Shown: piece after piece, positions 34,003-41,568 of the stretch
How the letters are laid out: each line of letters opens with the position of its first letter
Position numbering within the stretch: position 1 is the stretch's first letter
From: Nissabacter sp. SGAir0207
GTDB lineage: Bacteria > Pseudomonadota > Gammaproteobacteria > Enterobacterales > Enterobacteriaceae
DNA: 64,000 nucleotides
Direction: 5' to 3'
Assembly (NCBI RefSeq): GCF_005491205.1
Contig: NZ_CP028036.1
Location: 241,150-305,149, forward strand
Position numbers and translations under genes: made by a program
Notes under the pieces: model-generated
The model's input: only the letters and a program-made list of their open reading frames with translations
What the model was told of the DNA's origin: nothing
Database searches by the model: none

Positions 34003-34773
34003 TCAGGCGAAGAGAATCGACACCTCTTTATCTTCGAGCAGTGCCAGCTTGTTGCCCATCGCGGCGCGATCCACCAGCAGCGTGGAGATCTCCTCACAGC
34101 CCGCCACGGCGAAGCGCGCCACGCCGGGAAATTTATGGGCCGTCAGCGCGACAATCACCTCACTGCTCTGCGCAATCACCGCGCGCTTGAACTCTGCGTC
34201 CTGAAAATCGAATGCCGTCACGCCCTGTTCCGGGTCAAGGGCGCAGGCACCGAGAAAGGTCTGATCGAAGTGGATGCCTTGCAACTGGCTCTGGGCGGTA
34301 ATCCCCAGACTGCCGCCGGTTTTGCGCTGGATAACGCCGCCCAGCATAATCACCTCGCACTCCGGCTGGGCCAGCGCCGCCGTGGCCACCAGCGGCGAAT
34401 TGGTCACGACGGTCAGCGCCAGCCCGGCTGGCAGGACTTTTGCCAGCTCCAGGTTGGTGCTGCCCGCATCGATGAACAGGCAGGCACCGGGCTTGATCAG
34501 CCGTGCCGCCGCCTGCGCCAGCGCCAGTTTCTCACCGCTGGGTTCGCTGGCGCGGCGCGTCAGTTCGCCGCCGTCCGCCATGATGCTGACCGCCCCGCCG
34601 TGCACCCGCTTGCAGACGCCCTCTGCCGCCAGCTCCTTTAAATCACGTCGCACCGTGTGTTCAGAGACCTTCAACCGGGCCGAGAGCGCCGCGCACACCA
34701 CCCGCCCCTCCTGTTGCAGGAGTTCGCGGATCAGCGCCTGGCGCTGCTCAGGAAAAGCGGCATAATCGAGCAC
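34003..34773 (-). CDS. DeoR/GlpR family transcriptional regulator
   Basis: 256 residues. The DeoR HTH is at about 8-60 (RQALIRELLQQEGRVVCAALSARLKVSEHTVRRDLKELAAEGVCKRVHGGA), followed by a sugar-phosphate-binding domain (FIDAGSTNLELAKVL, TNSPLVATAAL, MLGGVIQRKTGGSLG). DeoR proteins respond to phosphorylated sugars. GTG at 34773 has AAGGA eight bases upstream. It is divergent from the inositol-monophosphatase-like gene and MFS gene, its probable targets, suggesting a sugar-phosphate or polyol-phosphate inducer. Confidence 0.9.
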   Translation of the reverse strand: MLDYAAFPEQRQALIRELLQQEGRVVCAALSARLKVSEHTVRRDLKELAAEGVCKRVHGGAVSIMADGGELTRRASEPSGEKLALAQAAARLIKPGACLFIDAGSTNLELAKVLPAGLALTVVTNSPLVATAALAQPECEVIMLGGVIQRKTGGSLGITAQSQLQGIHFDQTFLGACALDPEQGVTAFDFQDAEFKRAVIAQSSEVIVALTAHKFPGVARFAVAGCEEISTLLVDRAAMGNKLALLEDKEVSILFA

Positions 34774-34875
34774 GTATCTGATTCCTTATTATTCAATATG
34801 GCACATTCGAGCATAATGCATCATACTGCGGCTTCCCAATCTTTGCATCACTCATTCACAGTGGATGTAAATCTG

Positions 34876-35676
34876 ATGAACACTCACTTTCCAGACAGTG
34901 CTTTCCTGCATGAACTGGCTAACGTCGCCAGCCAGCAAACCCTGCCACGTTTTCGCACCCAGAATTTAACCATCGACACCAAACCCAAGGAGGGCGAACG
35001 CTTTGACCCGGTCACGGAGGCAGACCGCGAGGCCGAACGGGCGATGCGGGCGCTGATTGCGGCCCGCTACCCTGACCATGCGATTTTGGGCGAGGAGTTT
35101 GGTGCCAGCGGCGACGGCCCACTCCAGTGGGTGCTGGACCCGGTGGATGGCACCCGCCCCTTTCTCTGCGGGCTGCCGGTGTGGGGCACGCTGATTGGCT
35201 TGCTGCACAATGGCCGCGCCGTGATGGGAATGATGAGCCAGCCCCATACCGGTGAACGCTTCTGGTCAGATGGCGAACGCGCGTGGGCCAGCGACTTCCA
35301 CGGACAGCGGCAACTGCAAAGCCGCCACTCGGTGCGGTTGGATCAGGCCATCTTGCATACCACGGCGCCGCCGTCGGCCGCCCACGCCGCCCAGATTGAT
35401 TTCGCCACGCTGGTCGATCGCACCCGCATGACGCGCTATGGCGGCGAGTGCTATGCGATGGCGATGCTGGCGGCTGGCCACATCGATATCTGTGTGGAGT
35501 TCGCCTTGCAGCCCTATGACATCGTCGCGCTGATCCCCCTGATTGAACACGCGGGCGGAAGAGTGACTACAGTGAAGGGGGAGCGGGCGGAGCGCGGTGG
35601 GCCAGTAATCGCCAGCGGCTGCCCGGCCCTGCATGAACAGGTGCTGGAAATAGTGAATGGCCACCACCACGGATGA
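34876..35676 (+). CDS. Inositol-monophosphatase family phosphatase (HisN-like)
   Basis: 266 residues of the Mg2+-dependent IMPase/FIG superfamily. Metal ligands are seen in PVTEADREAE, ILGEEFG and the signature WVLDPVDGTRPF, and a second region in GECYAMAMLAAGHIDICVEFALQPYDIVAL. The sequence leans to the histidinol-phosphatase (HisN) or inositol-phosphatase group, and specificity is open. The stop codon overlaps the next reading frame, so it is coupled to the MFS gene. Divergent DeoR control suggests action on a sugar or polyol phosphate. Confidence 0.88.
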   Translation: MNTHFPDSAFLHELANVASQQTLPRFRTQNLTIDTKPKEGERFDPVTEADREAERAMRALIAARYPDHAILGEEFGASGDGPLQWVLDPVDGTRPFLCGLPVWGTLIGLLHNGRAVMGMMSQPHTGERFWSDGERAWASDFHGQRQLQSRHSVRLDQAILHTTAPPSAAHAAQIDFATLVDRTRMTRYGGECYAMAMLAAGHIDICVEFALQPYDIVALIPLIEHAGGRVTTVKGERAERGGPVIASGCPALHEQVLEIVNGHHHG

Positions 35677-35690
35677 AGGGAGAAGAGGCA

Positions 35691-36857
35691 GTGGAACAAT
35701 TTACCGATCTCGTTGAAGAGCCGTGCCAGACCGGCGCGCCGGGCCGGGCCGAGCAGCGCGCCACCCGCACGCTGTTTTTTATCGCGGGTTTTGGCGCGGC
35801 CGCCTGGGCGGCGCTGGTGCCGTTCGCCAAGCTCAATACCGGCGTCAATGACGGCGCGCTGGGGCTGCTGCTGCTCTGTCTGGGCGGCGGCGCGCTGGCC
35901 GCCATGCCCCTGACCGGCTCGCTTACCACGCGTTTTGGCTGCCGGGCGGTGCTGATCTGCTCGGTGCTGCTGTTCAGCCTGCTGCTGCCGCTGCTGCCTG
36001 TGATTGGCAGCGCATGGGTGCTGGCGGTGGCGCTGCTGCTGTTTGGCGTGGGCATGGGCATCACTGACTGTGCGATGAACGTGCAGGCGATCATCGTCGA
36101 GAAGGCCGCCGCCAAGCCGATGATGTCTGGCTTCCACGGCTTCTACAGCATGGGGGGCATCGCGGGCGCGGGGGCAATGAGCGGCCTGCTGATGCTCGGC
36201 ATCACGCCGCTCTATGCCTGTCTGGCGGTGCTGCTGTTCATTCTGGTACTGCTGGCACTAAGCCTCGGTGGCCTGCTGACCTATGCCAACCCGCCCGAAG
36301 GCCCGGCATTCGCCGTACCGCGCGGCGCGGTGCTGGTACTGGGTGCGATCTGTTTTGCGGTCTTTTTGGCCGAAGGCACCGTGCTGGACTGGAGCGCGGT
36401 CTTCCTGACCGAGCATCGCCAGCTGGATGAGTCGTTGGGCGGGCTGGGCTTTGCCTGTTTCGCTACCCTGATGACCGTGGGGCGGCTGACCGGCGATCGC
36501 ATCGTGGCGCATTTCGGCCCGCACCGGGTGGTCACCGCCGGGGCGCTGATTGCCGCTGCCGGGCTGGCGCTTCCGGTGCTCATCCCATCCTGGCCGCTGG
36601 CGCTGCTGGGTTACGCCCTGATTGGCATCGGCTGCGCCAACATCGTGCCGGTGATGTTCACGGCGATTGGCCGCCAGACCAGTATGCCGCAGAAGGTGGC
36701 GGTGCCTGCCGTCACCACCCTTGGCTATATGGGCGTGCTGGCCGGGCCAGCCTCGATTGGCTTTATCGCCCTGCACATCTCCCTGCCAATTGCCTTCCTG
36801 TTTGTCGCGGTGATGATGGTAATTGTCGCCTTCACCTCCCGGCGGGTAAACGTCTGA
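35691..36857 (+). CDS. MFS transporter, YbjJ-like
   Basis: About 388 residues and 12 predicted TM helices. Matching blocks for the YbjJ-like group are GSLTTRFGCRAVL, AMNVQAIIVEKAAAKPMMSGFHGFYSMGG and FLAEGTVLDWSAVFL. GTG at 35691 has GGGAG eight bases upstream; ATG 35673 overlaps the phosphatase stop (ATGA) but lacks a ribosome site, so either start is possible. In operon with the phosphatase and divergent from DeoR, it probably moves the sugar-like compound whose phosphate the phosphatase handles. Confidence 0.85.
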   Translation: MEQFTDLVEEPCQTGAPGRAEQRATRTLFFIAGFGAAAWAALVPFAKLNTGVNDGALGLLLLCLGGGALAAMPLTGSLTTRFGCRAVLICSVLLFSLLLPLLPVIGSAWVLAVALLLFGVGMGITDCAMNVQAIIVEKAAAKPMMSGFHGFYSMGGIAGAGAMSGLLMLGITPLYACLAVLLFILVLLALSLGGLLTYANPPEGPAFAVPRGAVLVLGAICFAVFLAEGTVLDWSAVFLTEHRQLDESLGGLGFACFATLMTVGRLTGDRIVAHFGPHRVVTAGALIAAAGLALPVLIPSWPLALLGYALIGIGCANIVPVMFTAIGRQTSMPQKVAVPAVTTLGYMGVLAGPASIGFIALHISLPIAFLFVAVMMVIVAFTSRRVNV

Positions 36858-36864
36858 CGCCCTT

Positions 36865-36885
36865 GGGGCAGGCCATGCCTGCCCC
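36865..36885. terminator. Hairpin between convergent MFS and LysR genes
   Basis: GGGGCAGGC (36865-36873), loop CAT, GCCTGCCCC (36877-36885), then TTGCTTT. Confidence 0.8.
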
Positions 36886-36890
36886 TTGCT

Positions 36891-37775
36891 TTACGCCACG
36901 TTCGCCAACCGCTCCGCCAAAAATGCCAAAAACACCCGGTTGACCTCACTGCGCTGGCGATGCTGCGGATAGAGCGCATTCAGGCTCAGCGGCGCGGGTT
37001 GGTTAGCCTCCAGCAACGTGACAAGGTCACCGCGCGCCAGCGCTGGCCCAACGATAAACGCTGGCAACAGCACCACCCCTAGCCCGGCGATGGCCGCATC
37101 GCGCAGCACCTCACCATTGTTGCTAACAATCGGGCCGCGCACGTCCCACATCCGCCGTTTTCCCTCCTGTTGCAGCTCCCAGCCATACTGCCCCTCGCGC
37201 CCAAAGCGCAGGCAGGCGTGGTTTAGCAGGTCATCCGGCACCTGCGGGGTGCCAGCACGGGCTAAATAGGCTGGGCTGGCGCAGATCACCCGGTTCAGCT
37301 CCCCCAGCCGACGGGCAATCAGCGTCGAGTCCGACAGGCTGCCGATGCGGATGGCGATGTCAAAGCCCTCGCCAATCAGATCGACATGGCGATCGCCCAA
37401 CTCCACCTGGAACTGCACCGCCGGGTGCAGGCTGAGGAACTCGGCGATCAGCGGCGAGAGGTGGCTCATGCCGAACGACATCGGGATGCTGATGCGGAAG
37501 GTGCCATGCAGCTCTTGTCGGCGCTCCGACACCGCCTGCTCCGCCTCATAAATGTCGTCCAGGATGCGCTGTGCATGGAGCGAGAACACCTGCCCGGCTT
37601 CCGTCACTGACAGCTTGCGGGTATTGCGGTTCAGCAGCCGCGCGCCGAGGCTCTCCTCCAGCGCTGCCATACGTCGGCTGACATACTGCTTCGAGAGCAT
37701 GAGCTGGTCGGCGGCGGCCGTGAAACTGCTGGCCTTGATCACGGCCAGAAAAATACGGAGATCTTCTATCTGCAT
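36891..37775 (-). CDS. LysR family transcriptional regulator
   Basis: About 294 residues. HTH at the N-terminus (EDLRIFLAVIKASSFTAAADQLMLSKQYVSRRMAALEESLGARLLNRNTRKLSVT), then the effector domain with FDIAIRIGSLSDSTLIARRLG and ASPAYLARAG typical of the large DsdC/PA0477-like group. ATG 37775 is chosen; GTG 37784 is in frame. It is divergent from the pirin gene across about 124 bases and probably controls it. Confidence 0.87.
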   Translation of the reverse strand: MQIEDLRIFLAVIKASSFTAAADQLMLSKQYVSRRMAALEESLGARLLNRNTRKLSVTEAGQVFSLHAQRILDDIYEAEQAVSERRQELHGTFRISIPMSFGMSHLSPLIAEFLSLHPAVQFQVELGDRHVDLIGEGFDIAIRIGSLSDSTLIARRLGELNRVICASPAYLARAGTPQVPDDLLNHACLRFGREGQYGWELQQEGKRRMWDVRGPIVSNNGEVLRDAAIAGLGVVLLPAFIVGPALARGDLVTLLEANQPAPLSLNALYPQHRQRSEVNRVFLAFLAERLANVA

Positions 37776-37899
37776 AGTGTCCACTAATTTGTGACAGTCA
37801 TTGTCATTTTGGCTGGTTGATGAGCAAATCAGTTTACGGCTATTCTCTCTTCATCGGAAGGGCGATGGCTCTTTCACCTCATCTACCAAGGAGAACACC

Positions 37900-38625
37900 A
37901 TGATCGAGCAAAGACTGTCTGAACAACGCGGTGCAGGTAACCACGGCTGGCTGAACTCCCGCCACACCTTCTCATTCGCCAGCTACTGGGATCCGCAACA
38001 GACCGGCTTCTCCGACCTGTTGGTGATCAACGATGACCGCGTAGCTGCCTCCAGGGGCTTTGGTGCCCACCCGCACAACAACATGGAGATCATCTCCTAC
38101 GTGCTGGAAGGGGCGTTGGCGCACAAAGACTCGATGGGCACTGGCTCGGTGATTGTCCCTGGCGACGTGCAGTTGATGAGCGCTGGCAGTGGCGTCACCC
38201 ACAGCGAGTTCAACCACTCCAACACGGAAGGCGTACACTTCCTGCAAATCTGGGTGGTGCCAGCGGAGAAGAACAGCGAACCGGGCTACCAGCAGGTCTC
38301 CGTGCCAGACAGTGAAAAACGCGGCCAACTGCGCCTGATTATCTCGCCGGAAGGTGAAAATGGCGCGCTGCGCATCCGTCAGGACGTGCGCATCTACGCC
38401 GGGCTGTTTGATGGGGAGGAGCAAGCGACCTTTACCCTCGGGCAGAACCGTTACGCCTACATCCACGTCGCGAAAGGCAGCGTGCAGGTGAACGGCATCA
38501 CCTTCAACGCAGGTGACGGCGCACGGGTACGGGAAGAGGAAGCGCTGACCTTCAGCGGCGGCGATCAGGCAGAAGTGCTGCTGTTTGACCTCCGTCCGCT
38601 GGAAGTCAACCACCCGACACGCTAA
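37900..38625 (+). CDS. Pirin family protein (YhhW-like quercetinase)
   Basis: 241 residues with the bicupin pirin fold. The N-terminal metal site is complete: His57 and His59 (GAHPHNNME), His101 and Glu103 (VTHSEFNHS). RGFGAHPHNNMEIISYVLEG and GDVQLMSAGSGVTHSE are near-invariant in YhhW/YhaK-type pirins, which can oxidise quercetin-like flavonols and are linked to oxidative stress. AAGGAGAACACC precedes the ATG. The divergent LysR gene is the likely regulator. Confidence 0.92.
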   Translation: MIEQRLSEQRGAGNHGWLNSRHTFSFASYWDPQQTGFSDLLVINDDRVAASRGFGAHPHNNMEIISYVLEGALAHKDSMGTGSVIVPGDVQLMSAGSGVTHSEFNHSNTEGVHFLQIWVVPAEKNSEPGYQQVSVPDSEKRGQLRLIISPEGENGALRIRQDVRIYAGLFDGEEQATFTLGQNRYAYIHVAKGSVQVNGITFNAGDGARVREEEALTFSGGDQAEVLLFDLRPLEVNHPTR

Positions 38626-38635
38626 GCGCCTAAGA

Positions 38636-38667
38636 CAACGGCCACCGATTTGCATCGGTGGCCGTTG
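38636..38667. terminator. 14-bp bidirectional terminator
   Basis: CAACGGCCACCGAT (38636-38649), loop TTGC, ATCGGTGGCCGTTG (38654-38667), between the convergent pirin and alpha/beta-hydrolase genes. Confidence 0.85.
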
Positions 38668-38670
38668 CTA

Positions 38671-39492
38671 TTACAGGGATTGCAGGAAGGCCAACAGGTC
38701 TTCGTTCAGTTGATCCTGATGGGTGGCGGCGAAGCCGTGCGGGCCATTCTCGTACACTTTCAGCTGTGCGCCGGGGATCAGTTCGGCGGAGAGCTTGCCG
38801 GTCGCCTCGAACGGCACGACCTGGTCGTTGCTGCCGTGGATCACCAGCGTCGGCACGTTCACCTTGCGCACGTCCGGGCGGAAATCCGTCTCGGAGAAGG
38901 CGGTCACGCAGTCCAGCGTCCCTTTCAGCGAGGCCAGCAGCGCAATGTTCAGGGTCTGGGTCAGCACCCCTTCGGAGACCGTCTGGCCAGCGTTAAGGCC
39001 GTAGAACGGCGTGGCGAAGTCGCTGATGAACTGCGCGCGATCCTTCAGCAAGCCATCTTTAATGCCGTCGAAAACGCTCTTCTCCACGCCTTGCGGATGG
39101 TCGTCGGTCTTGCCAAAGATCGGCGTCACCGCACCCAGCAGCACCAGAGCCGCCACGCGATCGCTACCGTACCGGCCAAGGTAACGGGCCACGTCGCCGC
39201 CACCCATAGAGAAGCCCACCAGCGTCACCTCTTGCAGATCCAGCGCGGTGATCAGGTCGTTGATGTCCGAGGCGAAGGTGTCGTAGTCATACCCTTCCCA
39301 CGGCTGGTCGGAGCGGCCGAAGCCGCGGCGGTCAAAGGCGATGGCGCGGTAGCCGCGCTCAGCCAGGAAGTTCATCTGGCTGTCCCACATGTCGGCATCC
39401 AGCGGCCAGCCGTGGCTGAACAGCACCGGGCGGCCGGTGCCCCAATCTTTGTAGTAAATCTGCGTGCCGTCTTGCGTTGTGATCGTGCTCAT
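38671..39492 (-). CDS. Alpha/beta hydrolase (non-haem chloroperoxidase-like)
   Basis: 273 residues. Catalytic triad Ser95 (VGFSMGG), Asp223 (HGSNDQVVP) and His252 (NGPHGFA); HGWPLDADMW and FDRRGFGRSDQPW are hallmarks of the bacterial cofactor-free chloroperoxidase/esterase group. Such enzymes hydrolyse esters and can do perhydrolysis. AGGAGCATTC precedes the ATG. It is the last gene of an apparent operon that starts with the amidohydrolase at 43443 and runs through DoxX and an MFS protein; 35 bases separate it from the MFS stop. Confidence 0.92.
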   Translation of the reverse strand: MSTITTQDGTQIYYKDWGTGRPVLFSHGWPLDADMWDSQMNFLAERGYRAIAFDRRGFGRSDQPWEGYDYDTFASDINDLITALDLQEVTLVGFSMGGGDVARYLGRYGSDRVAALVLLGAVTPIFGKTDDHPQGVEKSVFDGIKDGLLKDRAQFISDFATPFYGLNAGQTVSEGVLTQTLNIALLASLKGTLDCVTAFSETDFRPDVRKVNVPTLVIHGSNDQVVPFEATGKLSAELIPGAQLKVYENGPHGFAATHQDQLNEDLLAFLQSL

Positions 39493-39527
39493 GAATGCTC
39501 CTGTTTAAGACGATAGGAAGAGTTGGG

Positions 39528-41153
39528 TCAGGCCGGGGCCACCAGATAACGCAACGTCGGTGGCCCATCAGCCTGATGGAAAGCCTCCACGCGGCTCTGG
39601 ATCTGCCGGTCGTGGACGGTGTGGCGCTCATGCTGCCGAAGGTGCTCAATCCAGGAGCCGACCACGAAGGTCTCCACAAATATCCCCGGCCGGCAAACAT
39701 CCTCATAGATCGACCAGCTCAGTGCCCCGCTGCGGCGGCGCACCCGGCGCATCTCCTGCACGGCGCGGGTGAAGGCGTGCGCCTGCTGCGGGTCGATGTG
39801 GTACTCGTAACTCACCATCACCGGGCCGCGCTCATGGGCGAGCGCCAGCCCGGCCTCATCCATCTGCGGCACCTGATCCAGATTCAGGTCGGGATCCTGA
39901 TCCAGCCGCCAGCGCAGGGCGGTGGCGCTGGCCAGCACCATGCCGAGGGCCGCCACACAGAGCGACACCGCCACGCTGTAGTGGGAGGCCAGCTGGCCCC
40001 ACACGGCGCTGCCGACGGTCATCGAGCCGAAGAACACCATCAGATAGACCGCCAGCGCCCGCGCCTTGACCCAGCGCGCGGCGCTGCGCTGGGCACCAAG
40101 GTTGAGGGTGGAGAGAGTGGCGATCCAAGCGAAGCCGGTGAAGAACTCACAGGCATTGAGCAGCCAGAAGTGGCGGACAAACGCCAGCGCCAGCATCGTC
40201 AGCGCAAAGACCACGCTCGCCAGCACCATCAGGCGATCCGGGTTGAACAGCGTGCGCAGGCGCGGCAGCATCACCGCCCCGCAGATCGCCCCCAGCCCAA
40301 TGGCCGCCAGCATAATGCCGTAGCCGCCCGGCCCCAGTCCCAGCTCACGCCGGGCCACCAGCGGCAACAGCGCCCAACCGGCGCTGGCGAACAGGAAGAA
40401 GGCCACGGTGCGCACCAGCACATTGCGCAGCACCGGGGCGGCATGGACATAGCGCAGCCCGGCGCGCACCGCCGGGAAGAAGTGCTCCGGCGGCAGGCGT
40501 TGTACGGTGATCTCGCTTTTCCAGCGCCACAGCACCCACGCCACGCCCACTACGGACAGCGCGTTAAGCAGGAACACCAGCCACGGGCCAGCGAAGGAGA
40601 GCAGCAGCCCGCCCAGCGCCGGGCCGATGGCGCGGCTGATGTTGATGCCGAGCGAGTTGAGGGCGATGGCTGGCCCCAGCTGCGGCTTCTCCACCAGATC
40701 CGGCACGATCGCCTGGAAAGGCGGCGAGCTCATGGCCGCGCCAGTACTGAGCAGGAAGGTGGCGGCCAGCAGCACCCACGGCGTCACCAGCCCCATCACC
40801 GAGAGCAGGGTCAGGCTGGCGGCGGCAATAAATACCCACAACTGCGAAAAGAGCAAATATTTGCGGCGATCGACAATGTCGGCCATCACGCCAGAGGGCA
40901 AGGCAAACAGAAACATCGGCAGGCTGCCAGCGGCCTGCACCAACGCCACCGCCAGCGGATCGGCGCTGAGCGTCAACATGCTCCAGTTGATGCCGACATC
41001 GCTCATCCACGAGCCGATGTTGGAGACGACCGTGGCGATCCACAACATGCGGAACACCCGCTGGCGCAGCGGCAACCACGGGGAGGGACTGGCGCTATCG
41101 GTCGGCAGGGGGTGCTCCGGGTGCAGCCCCTGTACGTCGTTGACCTGGGTCAT
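39528..41153 (-). CDS. MFS transporter of the MFS_3/EntS type with C-terminal ABM-like domain
   Basis: 541 residues. Residues about 30-430 give 12 predicted TM helices, with the family landmarks FRMLWIATVVSNIGSWMSDVGINW, GAAMSSPPFQAIVPDLV and AIALNSLGINISRAIGPALGG. The last 100 residues (VMVSYEYHIDPQQAHAFTRAVQEMRRVRRRSGALSWSIYED) look like an antibiotic-biosynthesis-monooxygenase-type ferredoxin-like domain, usual for this family. It is a probable exporter. The ATG overlaps the DoxX stop codon by four bases (ATGA), so the two are coupled. Confidence 0.88.
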   Translation of the reverse strand: MTQVNDVQGLHPEHPLPTDSASPSPWLPLRQRVFRMLWIATVVSNIGSWMSDVGINWSMLTLSADPLAVALVQAAGSLPMFLFALPSGVMADIVDRRKYLLFSQLWVFIAAASLTLLSVMGLVTPWVLLAATFLLSTGAAMSSPPFQAIVPDLVEKPQLGPAIALNSLGINISRAIGPALGGLLLSFAGPWLVFLLNALSVVGVAWVLWRWKSEITVQRLPPEHFFPAVRAGLRYVHAAPVLRNVLVRTVAFFLFASAGWALLPLVARRELGLGPGGYGIMLAAIGLGAICGAVMLPRLRTLFNPDRLMVLASVVFALTMLALAFVRHFWLLNACEFFTGFAWIATLSTLNLGAQRSAARWVKARALAVYLMVFFGSMTVGSAVWGQLASHYSVAVSLCVAALGMVLASATALRWRLDQDPDLNLDQVPQMDEAGLALAHERGPVMVSYEYHIDPQQAHAFTRAVQEMRRVRRRSGALSWSIYEDVCRPGIFVETFVVGSWIEHLRQHERHTVHDRQIQSRVEAFHQADGPPTLRYLVAPA

Positions 41154-41566
41154 GTGCGTGCTCCTGTTGGGCCAGCGCCAATGCGCCAGCGCCCCGGCCC
41201 ACTGATGGCCAGCGTGGTAAAGATGGTCAGCAGCAACCAGCCAAACTGCCCCTCGGCCACCGTCCAGTCAGGGTGTACCGCCACCATCGCCACCAGCAGC
41301 ACGGCGATAATCGGCAGGCAGGCCAGACGCGTCGCCACGCCGAGCATAATCAGCAGCGGGCAGACCACCTCAGCAAAAATCGCTGGCAACAGGCTCATGT
41401 ATGGCCCCCAGCCAAACGGATCTTCGATGCGCGTCAGCTCAGTGCTGAAGTGCAAAATTTTTGGCAGGCCATGCACGTAGAGCAGCAATGCCCCACCGGC
41501 CAGCCGGAGGAATAACAGCCCCGCATCAATGCGGGGCGGGACTGCGGGTTGGGTAAAGGTTCTCAT
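41150..41566 (-). CDS. DoxX family membrane protein
   Basis: 138 residues with four predicted TM helices (DAGLLFLRLAGGALLLYVHGLPKI; LPAIFAEVVCPLLIMLGVATRL; PIIAVLLVAMVAV; GWLLLTIFTTLAISG). The RLAGG...HGLPKI block is the DoxX signature. DoxX proteins are small quinone- or stress-linked membrane proteins whose biochemistry is mostly undefined. It starts two bases after the amidohydrolase stop and overlaps the MFS start, so it is translated as part of that operon. A longer upstream frame is an overlap artefact. Confidence 0.88.
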   Translation of the reverse strand: MRTFTQPAVPPRIDAGLLFLRLAGGALLLYVHGLPKILHFSTELTRIEDPFGWGPYMSLLPAIFAEVVCPLLIMLGVATRLACLPIIAVLLVAMVAVHPDWTVAEGQFGWLLLTIFTTLAISGPGRWRIGAGPTGART

Positions 41567-41568
41567 AA

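Noticed and set aside
39495..41480. A 661-codon open frame on the plus strand
   Set aside because: It is antisense to the MFS_3 transporter and DoxX genes, has a low-complexity His/Arg/Gln-rich translation with no known domain, and is the typical shadow of GC-rich coding DNA.
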